Source: Dimorphilus gyrociliatus
Taxonomy: Eukaryota; Annelida; Polychaeta; Dinophilidae
Length of the DNA stretch: 64,000 nucleotides
Assembly (NCBI GenBank): GCA_904063045.1
Contig: CAJFCJ010000025.1
Location: 744,001-808,000, forward strand
Reading direction: 5' to 3'
Shown here in pieces: positions 11,134 through 24,524 of this stretch. Under the pieces are notes generated by a model that was given only the letters and a program-made list of their open reading frames with translations, was not told the DNA's origin and searched no databases. The translations under genes and the position numbers were made by a program. Every line of letters starts with the position of its first letter. The stretch's first letter is position 1.

Positions 11134-13578
11134 CTGTAAAACACATCCGAGTTAGGCGTGAGTATTTAAGAGAACAATTGAAATATGAAACAGAACAACC
11201 TATGGCCGATCAATACGCCCGTCTTTTGGGCAGGACAATTTTTTAAAGATTTAAGCTTTTTTTACTTTATTATAAGAAGAGTGCGGATAACACCAATGCG
11301 AAAAGACTGAACCTATTTTGGCTGTGCTAATTATAACAATTAACGCGAAATTATATCATCAGTAGAATTAAACACTGCTAAAACATTTGTTTTGCTATTA
11401 TAAACCAGAAAAACTTAGGTTTAGCTTTTATTAGGAAATTTTTTTAAAGATCACAAATTACCTAATAAAGTTAACCAATATATATATATATACGCATATA
11501 CTTAAATATTTTTATCATAATATGTGCATTGAAGGTTAAACGCTATGTATCGGATATATGGTTTGTTTGGGAACACCTTGAACAGTAGTATCATATTCTA
11601 ATCGTTAAAAACTACATTTGTTTATTCTAAAACAACAAAAGATCAATCTGAAGCTGAAAAATTCAATTTTGTTTTAGTCTTTCTGTTATTGAGTAAGCAA
11701 AGATGAATAGTTAATGCTCTGATTGAGTGAACATGTGCTGGTTTATAGATAGTCCTATCTATTTATAATAATTTAATGATTAAAAAAAACAGCGATTCGT
11801 TAGCAGGGGGATAAATTTCGATTTCCTGAGAAGTTAAATAAAATATTTGAGAAGAGGCTAATGTAAATACTTGACTTACTCTATTTTTTAATTGCGAATA
11901 ACTGTTCAAGTAAAAAAAATCAAAGTAGCCTCAATAAAAATTTCCATTAAGTGTAATAAATTTTCAATCTAACAAAACACTCCGAAAAAAAAGCCGCAGA
12001 AGGATGCATTACGAAATAAGTTTGTTTGTTTTCAAGATTGAAAAGTACGCCTTGCATAGGTTAACTTAATTTTTTCATCTTTAGAGTTAATTTACCAATG
12101 TTTAAATTACTATTTCATTATAAATCTAGACAATGACTAATTTATTACTCATTCCTATACAAAAATCCTGTATTTGCATAGTCAAACGAACCAGGCTCAT
12201 GTCTTTGTAAATTGAAATACTATCGGTCTTTGGCAAGGTAAAAAAATCGTCTTCGTTTGGATAATAATAGATAAATTTATGTTCAACCTGATCTAAATTC
12301 TTCAGTTTAAAGCTTAATCTTTTGAGGATGTGTTTTTCGTTAGAGATATCAGATTACATCACTGCATCAACAGCTTGCTGACAAAAGCGCTTAATCCTGA
12401 TGCTTGACTAAACGAACTTTATACTATTATAGGATTTAAGTTAACTGAAATTATATTTACGGAAAAAATTTAGAGCAGATTATTTTTTTGTTAAAGATAA
12501 AAGTTAGACATAGTGCTATAAAACTACCAAAAAAAATCAGGTACAATTTAGATTTCAAGTACAATTGATAATTTATGCTATGACTGTTTTAACAATTATA
12601 TGAATAAACAGCTTTTAGATATGAATTTCAATCGGTCTTTGTTAGGACTAATTTAAATACTTTCTTCAATAATGTCTTAGATGATTGATTTAGAATATTG
12701 AATTTTGTTAACGTTGAGAAGGCTACTTTTCCAGGACGACACCCTATCTCGTTAAGCAAAAATACTTTAATGTTATCATATGTCTTTGCAATATTCGTCG
12801 TTCAAAGGGGCGCGGTTTTATCTTGGTTTGTTTATCTCTTATCTAACACAGAAATCCCCTTCGGGTATCCTGTTTCGCGTCACGTTCTCTATATAAAATT
12901 ATTCTTAGGAAATAAGTAGTTCATGAAATTTTGCAAATCTGCATTATATCTAGATTAGAGAAACCTTAACAATAAGCAATAAATAACTTTTTCTTAATAT
13001 CAATCTGTAGCACGTTAACTTAAAAGTTTTCTACGAGAGATTTGCGATAATTGATGATTATGTGAATGATTCGACAGACATTCTAAATAGATTTATAACT
13101 TAGTTCATTTCAATAACGCTTAATAAGATCGTAACAGATTGATAATCTGAAGATCGAGAAAGTTAAAGCAGTAATAAAAGCCAAACCTTTGATTAGAAAA
13201 TTTCTACTATTTTACATTTATATCAATACTCCACAGTATTGTCCGATTATATACGTGCCGAATGAACTGGGTCAAAACGTTCGAAGAGCAGACAAAAATG
13301 GCAGACAAAGAAAATAGTTCCCACTTAACTCGATTTTTTTTTTTTAAATATTAAGTGAAATAACTTTATACTGTAGAATCGTTTGATTCCGAATCGGCCT
13401 TTTTGTACTTGACTTCAAACTCAATTAAGGCGGTTATTTCCAAAAAAATAGAAATCGAAAGGTCAATCGGCCGGCGTAAAACATCGTTCATCGAAAAATA
13501 CAATTAATTCGACCAAAATACGATGTTAAGGCATTTAAATGTTAACTTTCGTAAGACTAACGGAGAATATCGACTTAC
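11134..13578 (-). other. Probable 5'UTR intron of adducin
   Basis: A good acceptor (minus strand TTTTACAG, cut just below 11134) lies 39 bases upstream of the adducin ATG. A good donor (minus strand ACAG|GTAAGTCG) lies at 13578/13579. Together they suggest a noncoding first exon at about 13579-13640 and a 2.4 kb intron. The interval is AT-rich, without convincing coding sequence. This is inference from splice-site quality; no transcript was seen. Confidence 0.45.
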
Positions 13579-13639
13579 CTGTACTGATAAGATGATGAAT
13601 AAAATAGGTGAGCGATAATCCGATGTATAAAATCGGTTA

Positions 13640-15964
13640 CAATTATGAATAGTGCCGGCTTGTATTAAACCGCGAAACAGACTACTGACATCTATCGGTT
13701 AAATACGAAACTTGCTTTTTCAAAATAGAATAGAATTATCTCACAAAGAGCTTTATAAGTTGGAGACAGAATGAACTTAACAAAAACATTTTTAATTAAA
13801 TTTGGAAACCCTGAATATAACATAAACTATAAAAAAGATTATAAATATTAAATTAAAAACTTAATTACATAAAATTAATAATAGAAAACTGTCAAAGTAT
13901 GTTATAGTTGACCTACACAGCTAAGAAGATATTGTTATGACCTTTCAAAGTAGAAAAAAAAAGCTAATAAAATTAGAAAAGTCATGACTCTATCATTGAA
14001 TGTTTTGTCTCGTTTTGTGCTTGTAATAGATATTGTTTAATTTAAATATACAGTATTATTAATTATTTTAGAAATTATCGTGATACGTCTGAAACAATCT
14101 GGCATTGAAGAAAATAGTTGTTACTCTGTTTATTATATAAAGTATAGGCTTAAATATATTAAATATCAACAATATTACAAAATTTGTTAAGTTATTTTAA
14201 TAATTTTTCTTTGTTAGAGTCAAACTTATATGATAAAGGTTAATATATTTGTTAGATTGTACTGTCGAATCATTTGACCCTTTTCAATTGCTAAACTTAA
14301 CAAATAGAAAAAAAAGAAAACACTTTTGACCTTACCGCAAAAGAGTTGTCTGGTAACCATATGCAGTTTAGCTTGTATAAAGATAATTGTGCTCTATGCA
14401 AGCTTATACTAGTGTAAAGTGGTGAATCATAATACATATTTAGGGGAGATGCAATTTCATACTTGGACCATTAATCCCAATTGTCTAGGATTATTTACAG
14501 CTAAAAAAAGACTAGCTAAAGATAGATGAGATATTTAAAGAATCACCTTTCTTTATCCGTATCACTATCATCATTTTCATTTTCTTTCTAAGTTATATAA
14601 TTTTTATTTATTTTAAAGATATTCTAAAAATTTTCTCCGCCCCTAATACATCTCCTAGCCTCATCATTCTCAGCTTGATAAAAACATACAGACAGGATAT
14701 ATATATATATACACTAACTAGCATCGCCATCTGTTATCTAGTCTTCTTATATGCAAGATATGTATATATTTATACTATCCCTAATGAAAGGGATAAACTT
14801 ATCAGTTTATTATAAAGAGGAAGAATAGCATAGTCTTTTTTTCTTTGTTAAAAGTATCTGTTGATAATATTTCAATTGTTTATTAAAATATCTAATCGAC
14901 GTAGGAAAAGATTGAAAATAATACAATAAATTTTCAAAAGTATGTGTCTATAAAGATAATATTCTCTTAAACGTACTTGTATTATTTATCAGATTAATTA
15001 ATGTAAAAATTAACTCTTTTGTGATACTATTGATAATAAGTGTCTATGAAAGAAAGACGCATTAACTATTTTTATATTCCTTACATATATGTATAATACA
15101 CAACATTGATCGTAACGCTTGGAATTTTCTAGGATATACAGAATACATACAGTATATATATTATACATATGGAATAGAAATATAATCCACATATAAGATT
15201 TGTATTATTATTATTATTATTATTATAGCTAAGTCTAGACAACGCAACTTTTGTATTCATTAACAAATATATTAAGAAAGATGAATCGATTCTTGTCTAG
15301 TTTGTTTTTTTTTTCTAAGACCTAATGGTTGCTACACGATCATTGGCGAAGTTCTTTTAAAGAATAGAACTAAGAATATAGAACGTTTTCTTTGAATACA
15401 AAATTGTGGTAAGTTTTTCAGTAAGAGAAAGAATTTTAGAGTAAACAGAACTATATTAACTGGTAAGGGCTTAAGATAATTTAATAACTTTTTAATAAAA
15501 TAATTGTTTTCTACACAAACCTAATTGCAAATTCTGTTGGAAAATCAATCTTTATCGATTATTCCATATTGTATAAACTGTTAAAAGTTTTACAAATCTC
15601 GGCATTTATAGTGTATAGCGAGACACAAAAAGAAACGTAAGAATCAATAAATTTAATATTATAAGACTTTGAAATTAAATAGATACCTTTCCCGCTCAAA
15701 ATTCTATGTATATTAGTTAACAATGATATTGAATATTCTCAATGCTGACTCGTTTCTATATTTAGGCATACTCTGCAAATGTTTTTTACGTCTAAAATTG
15801 ACGGGAGCTTTTTAGACCAGGAAAAGTTTTTTTAAGACTTACCTGATTACGTCATATCCTTTTTTGTAAATGAACAGGACACACCTGAATCAGAATCCTG
15901 CTCTGTAGAGACATTATATATGATAATACTTTCATTCTTTAGGAAAAAGTGCAATTAGATAGAT
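13640..15964. other. Divergent intergenic region, adducin/GIPC promoters
   Basis: About 2.3 kb between the divergent adducin (-) and GIPC (+) genes, presumably holding both promoters. It contains a (TTA)n run at about 15207-15228, a TA run near 14700 and a TATACAGTATATA-type palindrome near 15146. No gene is seen. A pyrimidine-rich acceptor (CATTCTTTAG) ending near 15943 suggests that the GIPC leader is spliced. Confidence 0.4.
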
Positions 15965-18900
15965 ATGCCGCTGTGGGGAAAGTCAGAAAAATCTATCAAA
16001 AAGAAAGAAGAGGAATCAAGGACAAATTCCAACAGCCCTCCACCCTATTCGGGAGCGGCTTCACAAGTTCAAAAACCTCAGTTAGTGTTCCACTGTCAGA
16101 AGGCTCAAGGCTCACCGACGGGCATTATATCAGGATTTAGTAATGTTAAGGAATTGTATCAAAAGATAGCTGAAGTTTACGACGATGATATGAGCAACGT
16201 AAGTGAAAAGTCATATATATTCATTTCATTGTAGATAAAAAAAGAGACCATAATGAATGTATTTGAGACTATTGAAATAGTAAAAGGAATAAGGAGTTAG
16301 TAATCTTTCACCACACCTTTTTTTATCTTTGATAACTGCAAAATACTCTGCCGTGATTCATAAAATACCAACCTCACGTTTATATTTAAAGTTATTTACG
16401 GTATTAAATTCCTGTATAAGAATTATTCAGCTGTCCCAATTCCTAAATTCTTATAAAATTATTAAGTTTTTCTACTATATGAATAATTAATAGTTTTTTA
16501 ATATACACCTACAAATATTGTTTAGTAGTATATTATATAGCGTGTTTATTATAATAACCAGAAAGTTTTCATAATTGAAACTATGTTATGTAGGCGTTCC
16601 TATATTTTGATTATTATTTTTAACTACTGCATGTGAGTGTGTTGTTTCTGAATATTTTAAGTAACAAAAAAAAAAGTAGGGTATGTATAGGATCAGTTCA
16701 AAGTGTGTGTTTACCAATTCACTATTCAATATTAAAAGAAGAAGAGGAAGAAGGAAAATTTTGAATAGTTGAATGCTTTTCAAATCACCCCCCTTCTTTC
16801 TATCTGTCGTAAAAGCGTTCTCTAGCACTCGCCCTCACCCCTCTTTTCTTTTTCTCTGCTAGTCTGTCTATGTCTCTACTTTCACAATGATGTTTCCCTT
16901 ATCAAGATTAAGATAATCTTTAATACTTGAAAATTAATGGTTTAACTAACCCATTTCTGTTTTACGAGCGTGACTTATCATCTAAAACGAATGTAGTAAT
17001 ATAGATCTTATCAATTATATAAGATATAGCCAAGTAGGAGCTGTATAATTTCCCTTCCAATTTCGGAATATCAGTCAATATTTAAAAAATGATATGAAAT
17101 TAGAATACCATTAATGGTCTTAATTATAATGGAGAAAAAAAGCTGAGATCTCTGTCGTGATATTCAAGGTTACAATAAAATCTAATAAGATTTTATAATA
17201 CCTATATATACATTTATATATATATATACTGTATAAAAGGCGTGATACTGTCTATACTTATTGAGGAAGAAAAAAAAATGCTGATTCTCTATTATCTACT
17301 CTATTTTTTATTATGCAGTATGCACCCTTTATATAAATAGTATATTTAATCATTAACAACAATTAATTAAATATGATTCTTACGAACAAAGATCGTATTC
17401 CATTTTGCGTTAGAAAAATAAAACTATATCAATAATTAATGATATAATTATTATATATGTTATATATACTTTTAGTATTTACTGATCCTTGGATAAATTT
17501 TGAAGATTATTCGAAAAAACAAGAAATTTATGTTACCTGGTACAAAATAAGTGTATTAAAAGATGTCCCTATCTCAATCACTATTATTAGTTTTATTAAA
17601 TATAGCTTGCGAGTGCTCAATAAATAGTATTTCTGTTTAATTATCTACCCCATCTTTAAATCTATATACAGTATATGTAGAATTTTTAAGGAGGTTGAAA
17701 GAAGAAAAAGAAAATTTAATTAATTTCTCTCTACTCCTTCTACCTTTTTCATTCATAATTAAGTATTATTGGGCGGTTTGAAGATATCATAGTAGATATT
17801 GTTATTATGTTATATATAAGATGAAAGGAGAAAAGTCTCTTCTTCTTTCTAAAAATAAAAATGTATGTTGTAAAAAGTAATGAAATAAATAACTTTTTTT
17901 TTTTACATGTCAAAGATGTTGAGAATAAAGGTGTATTTACATATTTAACTACTACTAGTCAAGATTCTATATAAGGAACAAATATGTCTTTATTTAAGCT
18001 TCAGCAACTGTTGCTTTTAGGTTGAATAGTTATTTTCTTTTTTTGTTAAATGGCCTCTTTTTATACAGATACTTTTCTGCACTCTCAATACCCATAAAGT
18101 TGATATGACCCGATTGTTAGGGGGTCAAATTGGGCTTGAAGACTTCATTTTTGCTCATATGCGCGGGCAACCTAAGGAAATTGAAATTGATAAATCCGAG
18201 GATGCTTTGGGTTTGACGATAACAGATAACGGAGCCGGACTTGCTTTCATCAAGCGTATAAAGGAGGGATCTATTATGTCTAGATTAGAACCTGTTATGG
18301 TTGGAGATCATATAGAAAAAATTGACGGCATAAGTATGGTTCATAAAAGACATTTTGAAGTTGCTAGAGCTTTGAAAGAAATACCAAGGGGTCAAAGATT
18401 CAAGTTGAGATTGGTGGAACCAATTAAATCTGGCTTCTGTGAGTATTAACTTACTTAAGTAGTATGCTTGTTATTTTATAAGACTAACTAAATCGGTTAA
18501 AAAATATTGTTAGATAATATTTCAATGCCGGGAGGTAACCAGTTCCCCGGTGTAACAACACTATTAACCGGACGAGAAACGTTACGTTTCAGATCTGGAC
18601 ATCCGCCTATCATTAGAGTGGTTCGTTTTGTGTTTTTGAACCGCAAGCTATGTTTCGTTTTGTTAGGCTATCAATGATTGTGATCAAAAACTTAGCAAGA
18701 TTAAAATTTTATCGAGACAAAATAGGATTTTTTCTTTTTAAACTAATTAAGTGCTTCTTTAAAAAAAAAAGAAAAGTATATTTTGTTGTTGCTGAAAGAA
18801 ATCTAAAGCATGTTTAGATTTTGTGCCTTTTTTGTTCTATTAGCTGGAATCGGATTCGATAAAAGCGGTGCTAAGCAAAATAAGAAATTCGGCTCCGGGA

Positions 18901-19476
18901 AAGCTACTCTTCGATTTAAATCAAATGGAAAAGCTGAAATTGAAATGGTTTGTCATATATCTCTTTGTTTGAATTTTGTAGTGGCTATAGATTTTGTCTT
19001 TTCTATTTTATTTCATTCCTCTTCCTTCTTGAGTTTATTAGATTTAAAAAAAAAATCATTTATTTAATTAAGAAAGTCAACTCTTTTATAGTAAGGAAAT
19101 ATGAAATAGGTTTATTAAATTTTCATCTTCTTATTCGTGTAGGAGGACGATTCGGCTGTTTTAGCTAGGGAGAAAATAAATGAGTTAATGGAGAAATTTT
19201 TAGGAATAAATGATGGCGATTTGGGTAAGTTTGATAATGTATGAATAAAGTAAAAATCATTAATTTTTTTCTTTTTCCATAGCCCAAACCATCTGGGATG
19301 TAGGTCATGACAAAGACAATCCGTCCGATTTCGCCTCCGCGATAGATGACTCGGAATTAAATATGTTTAACTTTACAGTTGATTTTAAATTTGATTTATG
19401 GGGAGCCATAAATGATGCTAAGAGTGGTCTGCTCAAGAAGAATAAAGGACCGACAGAGTTTAACGAGCAGTTTTGA
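15965..19476 (+). CDS. GIPC family PDZ adaptor (synectin-like)
   Basis: GIPC links receptor tails to myosin VI during endocytosis. Exons: 15965-16198, 18069-18438, then either 18514-18620 (A) or 18844-18947 (B), then 19143-19224 and 19283-19476. With exon A the protein is 328 residues, with B 327; vertebrate GIPC1 has 333. GH1 domain: [54 protein letters not shown], about residues 115-197: [21 protein letters not shown] with carboxylate-binding loop LGLT. GH2 C-terminal: [20 protein letters not shown] (vertebrate FDVWGAIGD). The alternative exons encode the TLRF segment between PDZ and GH2. Start ATG chosen because MPLWGK resembles the vertebrate MPLGLG start. Intron 1 is 1.87 kb. Firm assignment. 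Confidence 0.95.
16199..18068 (+). other. First intron of GIPC
   Basis: 1.87 kb intron from donor AAC|GTAAGT to acceptor TTTTTATACAG. It holds TA-rich tracts and two TATAC(A/T)GTATA palindromes (near 17218 and 17661). No nested gene was recognised. Confidence 0.7.
18514..18620 (+). other. GIPC alternative exon A
   Basis: 107 bp cassette, entered in phase 1 and left in phase 0. It encodes a loop ending [13 protein letters not shown], equivalent to the GTGRGTLRLRSRG segment of vertebrate GIPC. The donor GTG|GTTCGT is weak, in keeping with regulated use. It parallels exon B, with the same phases and the same TLRF core. Confidence 0.8.
18844..18947 (+). other. GIPC alternative exon B
   Basis: 104 bp cassette with the same entry and exit phase as exon A, encoding [20 protein letters not shown] and its leader. 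Donor ATG|GTTTGT is again non-consensus. Joining A to B would shift the frame (211 bp), so only one can be used in a full-length message. Confidence 0.8.
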
Positions 19477-19635
19477 ATCGTGATTTTCTTTCCTGAATTC
19501 TCTTTTATTTATTCATTCTTTAATGAAACTCTAACCGCCGAATGATTGTTTGTATCGTCTTTGTTAAAAGTGTGAAATCTGAAGAAAGTTCGATGGAGTG
19601 GTAAAAATTATTTTGGGCGAGACGCCGAGACTTTG

Positions 19636-19641
19636 AATAAA
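19636..19641 (+). terminator. Polyadenylation signal of GIPC
   Basis: AATAAA 160 bases after the GIPC stop; further AATAAA copies follow near 19710 and 19830. The convergent SIN3 gene ends at 19948, so the two 3'UTRs may overlap. Confidence 0.45.
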
Positions 19642-19947
19642 TGTCCTTCCAAATACGAATTGATAAATCATCAATTGTTTTTTCATGAATGTGAATTAGT
19701 GTCTTTTAATAAATATAAGCTATTTGTTATCGAAAGAGAGGACGAGACAGATTTTCACTAGTTGACAGCTTACTCCACTTAAACCAAACTTAAAAAAAAT
19801 AATGCTCATGTTGTGCCTTGGAGTGTTTATCAATAAACTATATTACAAACAAACTAAAGATTCTACATAAGGAAAACAACCTTTTACAACATTATACATA
19901 CAGATGAAACATACTTAAATTCTACATGTTTTTTTTAATAGAAAAGT

Positions 19948-22900
19948 CTACTTGTCGGCGCTCTTGTACTTTCGATAAAAATGATATGGTTCTTCATTAT
20001 CATTATTAAATTCAACAACTTGTGAACCGTTTTCAAACCATTTCAATGTGGCTTTAGTTTCTTCTTCCATGACATGTTTCTTGCTAAACCTTTGCAAAAC
20101 TGTAGTTAATTTTTTCCATTTAGCTTGGGATACATGTCGATGAAGATCTTTTGCCCTTGCTAAGCACTTTTGTTTATAATAGGATAAACCAGATTGAGAA
20201 ACGAATCGTATCTTTTTGCTTTTTATGTTGAATTTACATTCAGTATTATCAAACATTTCAACTTCATCCAATTCTTGGTTCTGTTCCTCTAAAGCAGCCT
20301 TTCTATAGCTATTGATATTTCTCTGTAAAAAAAGAAGAAATTATTAAAAATTATAGTTCATTTGATAGGAAAGCTCTTTTTCAAGTTTCCTTTTAACAAT
20401 CGACATACCCTCAAGAACACTGGATAATCTTTAAATCTTTCAGCAATTGATTTCTGTAATTCTGTATCTGACACATATTTTTCAACGTAAGAAGCCCATC
20501 GATCTCGCTCTTGTTCAGTAGACGGAGCGTTAGAGCTACTATCCGAATCCGTGTCCAATAGTTCAATACTAAGTTTAGGTTCACTAGACGAACTTTCATA
20601 AATAACTTTAAAGACATTTTCTTCCGACAAAATTTGTTCAGCTTTCTTAATATAGGCTGCTTCTCCTTCGGTTCTTTCGTTTCTCGAACAGCATTTTCCC
20701 ATGCCAACACCTGTAGGCAATAAATTACAATTCAGTATACTGTATAAAATAATAATGATAAAAGAATAATCAATATACCTAGTTTACATTGCTCCTTCCA
20801 TAGCTTTGTCATAGAAAGAGACTTGTCATCATTCACCACATGAGTTAACTGTTTGACACCGTTCTGTACCATTTTGTCTAAAGTAAATGCCCAATAGGCT
20901 TGCGTATGAAACATTTCCCTTAATTCATCTTCGTACGTTGAACTTTCTATATTTCCATCTAACAACTGATGAACTAGGTCAATCAAATTTTCATAAAATT
21001 TTCCAGGGTCTGTTGATTTAGGCGCTTTTAGCCTCAATGCGACTGCTGCCGACTCTTTTCTGTCGCTGCTATGCATTTTTTCATATTCTTCCATTTGTTT
21101 GGCAATTTTCCTCATTTTATACATTCTCTCGGCCAACAGATTATGCAACCTAAACAAGACATACCAATAATTATTTACTACCATTAAAGTATAATGATCT
21201 TCGTTTGGTCTTATTGGCACTGATATGTCTTCCTCCTTGTCGTCTTCGTCATCTTCACATTGGTCTTTTTCTTCTTCATCATCACTTAGAGATCCTTCTT
21301 TTTCATACATAATATGTGCAAAAGTTTTCAGCAGAAGGCATTTAATTTTCTTCTTCTCCTTATTAGTAATACCAGTTTGACGTTTAGCATGATATATTAG
21401 GAGAGCGTTTGCATCTTGAACGGTTTGCATTGAGCTATAAGTTAATATAATGTGTGGTCCGTCTTTGGCTTTCTCTTCCTCTTCAGCCGTCAGCTCTTGT
21501 TTTTCCCGCTTTGCAATGTATTCTTGTCTACAACGAAAATCGTTAACTATTATTAAAATATTTAGTATATATTTAGAGAGTTGATTTACCTATTATCAAA
21601 CTGATTCTCAATTTGATGTAAAAGTGTTTTTGAACGTATATTCTTCAAATCCGTTGCTTTAAAATTGCCACATTGGTGATCAAGGCTCTTTAAATAAAAT
21701 TTCTCGTTGGTTTCTCTCCAAGTCTTTTGGAAGCATTTCTGCATTTCTCGCCATTCTTCTTGTTTTTGTTTCAATCTTCTAATAACAATAGGAACTGAGA
21801 GAATTGGATTCTTCTTAAGACCTTCAATAATATCTCCGGCCTTGTCACCATAAATCCTCTCAACAACTTTTCGATAAAGAACTTCAGAACTTCCACCGAG
21901 AGAATCATCAAGGTGAAATTTAGAACATTCTTCTGGCGACATTCTCATGATTTTCCTTTGAACAAATTCAAAAACTTTTAAAGCATCGTTATTGAGGTCA
22001 ATTATCATATCAAGTTCAAATCTTTCGTCTTCGCATCTATAAATATTTTCTTCGTATTGAGATTTACGTGAAGTAACAAAAGTTGAATCTTCGGACCAAG
22101 TTGGAAAACTAACATAAGTATTATTCAAAACTTCGTGGCATAGCGAATTTCGTCCGGAACATTTCGGTAGCTGAACAGATGCTGGCAATGCCCTATAGAA
22201 ATAAAAACATAGATGGAGTGTATAGATTTTACATTCGACATATTTTTTCTCTTTTATCTTATGAAAAACGATATCTACCTGTAGCTAGCTCCATGTTTTT
22301 TACAAGTATTGAAATCTATTTCCATTGCAAGATCACTATTAATTCGTGGGATACCATCAGAAGGAGACACTGAAACACCAGTAACTAAACTTGTCCTGCC
22401 ATCGTCTTTAAAGCCCAAAAAGTTCTTAAACCATTTAAACAAATCAGGATGCTTATCAAAGAATTGCTGAACCAATTGCACTAGTTCAGACCTAGTAACA
22501 ACTTCTTGGTTAAACAGAACGAGACATCTAAGAAAAGCATCATAGTTTTCAGGTGATTTTATTGCTTTACGGATTCTATCGAAAAAGGCAAATTCTGATA
22601 GAGTTCCGTGTTTTCCCGCCTCCGAAAGACTGACGCTGCTTCCGGAGACAGAGGAGGAGTATTTTGCCTTTTTAGGTGCTGGCTGGGTTAACTGTGCTAA
22701 AGGTCGTCGTACCGGTTGTGATGGCTTTGGTTTTGTTGTTGAATATGTTGTTGCAATGGGCTTTCGAGATGCTATAAAAAACGAAAGGAAGAAATATATA
22801 CAAATAGAACAATTAACTATACAAAATAAATGCTAATTACTAATGTTGTGTTCGTTTCTTAGGCCTCCTAAAGCGTCGCTTGACACTCCTTGTAATGAGC

Positions 22901-24524
22901 TTAGGGTTCCATACTGTCCCGCCGCACCATTAGCATCGGGTAAAAATTGGCCAAATTCCGTTAGTAAATCTTCTTGATTTTGGAAAAGAGCAGCAACTTG
23001 AGAATAAACTTCTCCCTCCGTTAAAGGTTTCGTATTTCCTCCAGTGCTCGAAACCTGGGAGGCATCTTTAACGCACTTTTGTTCTTTTTGATAAGTATGC
23101 AATATTTCCAAAAATGACTTATAAACTTCAGGCTGGCCATGAAAACGATTTTTAATTTTGTTGACATAATTAATGGCATGATTAAATTCAACGGGTTGCT
23201 GGCTTGATTGAGAAGAACTAGGCGGCGTACTTGATGAAGTTATGCCTGTTGGTACAGATTGGGTATTAACAGCAGCCTGCACTGGCGGATTTGGGCGGTG
23301 GCTGATGTTTGTTTGAGGAGTGGAGGTTGGTAGACCTCCTTGTCCATGAGGCATAGATACAACCTAAAGGAAAATAAAGAAAATTATACTCTTAATGAAT
23401 GTATACATTTATTTAGATAACATTGCACTATCGTTTTTGCACTTATGTATAAATTGAAAAAAAAAATCCAAATATCTCTATAAGTATGAAAATATTATTA
23501 GGATATCTGATAAATTTTATAATTATTAAAATTCGATTTTTCAAGGTCAAATTCAGCGACATTACCCGAAAATGAATAAAATAGTTATTCATTCTGAACG
23601 TCTTAAACGAAGTTTGCTAAAATTACTCTGTTAAATTTGGTGAGTTCATTTTTTTTTCTATTTTCTTTTATTATATATGTTTAAGTACTAATAATTTTTA
23701 CGCATAGAGGATTAAATATATATATATAATTGAAGTGTGTACGTAGAATTATAAAGAGCTTACGCCTTTTATGTTTATAATTTTACGTTAGATATATTAG
23801 CAATTTTTCTAGGAAACGCTACGAATACTGAAGAAATAGCGTTAAAAGAAAAAGTCAAAATATTTTTTTTATTTGCTATATTATCCTATAGAGAGTATTT
23901 AGGACTTTTCAGTTTTACAATATTATACATCTCTCTACTAACCTGTTGACCAGGTTGGTGAACACTAATCGTGTGATTATCGGCCTCTATCTTATAACCG
24001 GGTGGGAGAAATGTATTAAAACCGACTATTAGGTCAGGATGTCCCCTAAATAGTGTTGATACACGATTTATAACACCGGGTGTGTCTATACTCTGACTCT
24101 TAAACTCTTTCATTATGTCTAAGAAATCGTTATAGACTTGTGGTTGATTGCCAAATTGTAATTTTACTTGATCCAAATAAGTTAGAGCGTCTTCAACTTT
24201 TAGACGCTGAAACTGTTGCTGTTGTTGAGAAGCAGGAGTAGAAACAGGAGGTGTAGTTGTAGTTGGATCTTGAGCCGGTTGAATTGGATTTTGCATCTGA
24301 ATAATTAAACGGTAATATATATTAAAGTTAGTGCAAACTTTTTAAACATGTTCAATGGTTTACGTAAATCGTACAATAGATAAATATACAAATATTATTC
24401 TATATCTTTTCTTTAGATTACGATTAGTATTAAATGAGTTTTCAATTTTATATATATACATATATATATATATATATGAGTCTGTAGAGAGAAATAATTC
24501 TTTAGATTTTACCGTGCTATCCAT
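19948..24524 (-). CDS. SIN3 transcriptional corepressor scaffold
   Basis: Scaffold of the SIN3-HDAC complex, nuclear. Exons in transcript order: 24524-24513 (MDST, 12 bp), 24296-23943, 23363-22841, 22771-22279, 22192-21590, 21527-20779, 20710-20409, 20322-19948. All phases fit: 3,411 bp, 1,136 residues against about 1,270 in human SIN3A. PAH1 is at about residues 38-107 ([20 protein letters not shown]), PAH2 at about 181-270 ([23 protein letters not shown]), PAH3 at about 343-410 ([23 protein letters not shown]). The HDAC-interacting region begins YRALPAS and carries [27 protein letters not shown] and LKSLDHQC. The C-terminal Sin3a_C region has [38 protein letters not shown] and DYPVFLRRN. 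PAH domains bind repressor helices such as Mad SID. PAH3 starts in a Thr/Ser/Pro-rich exon. The tiny first coding exon is the least certain part. Confidence 0.95.

Noticed and set aside
12698-12919. 73-codon plus-strand frame near 12.7 kb
   Set aside because: Isolated, with no homology, signal peptide or splice context recognised; lies in the probable 5'UTR intron of adducin.
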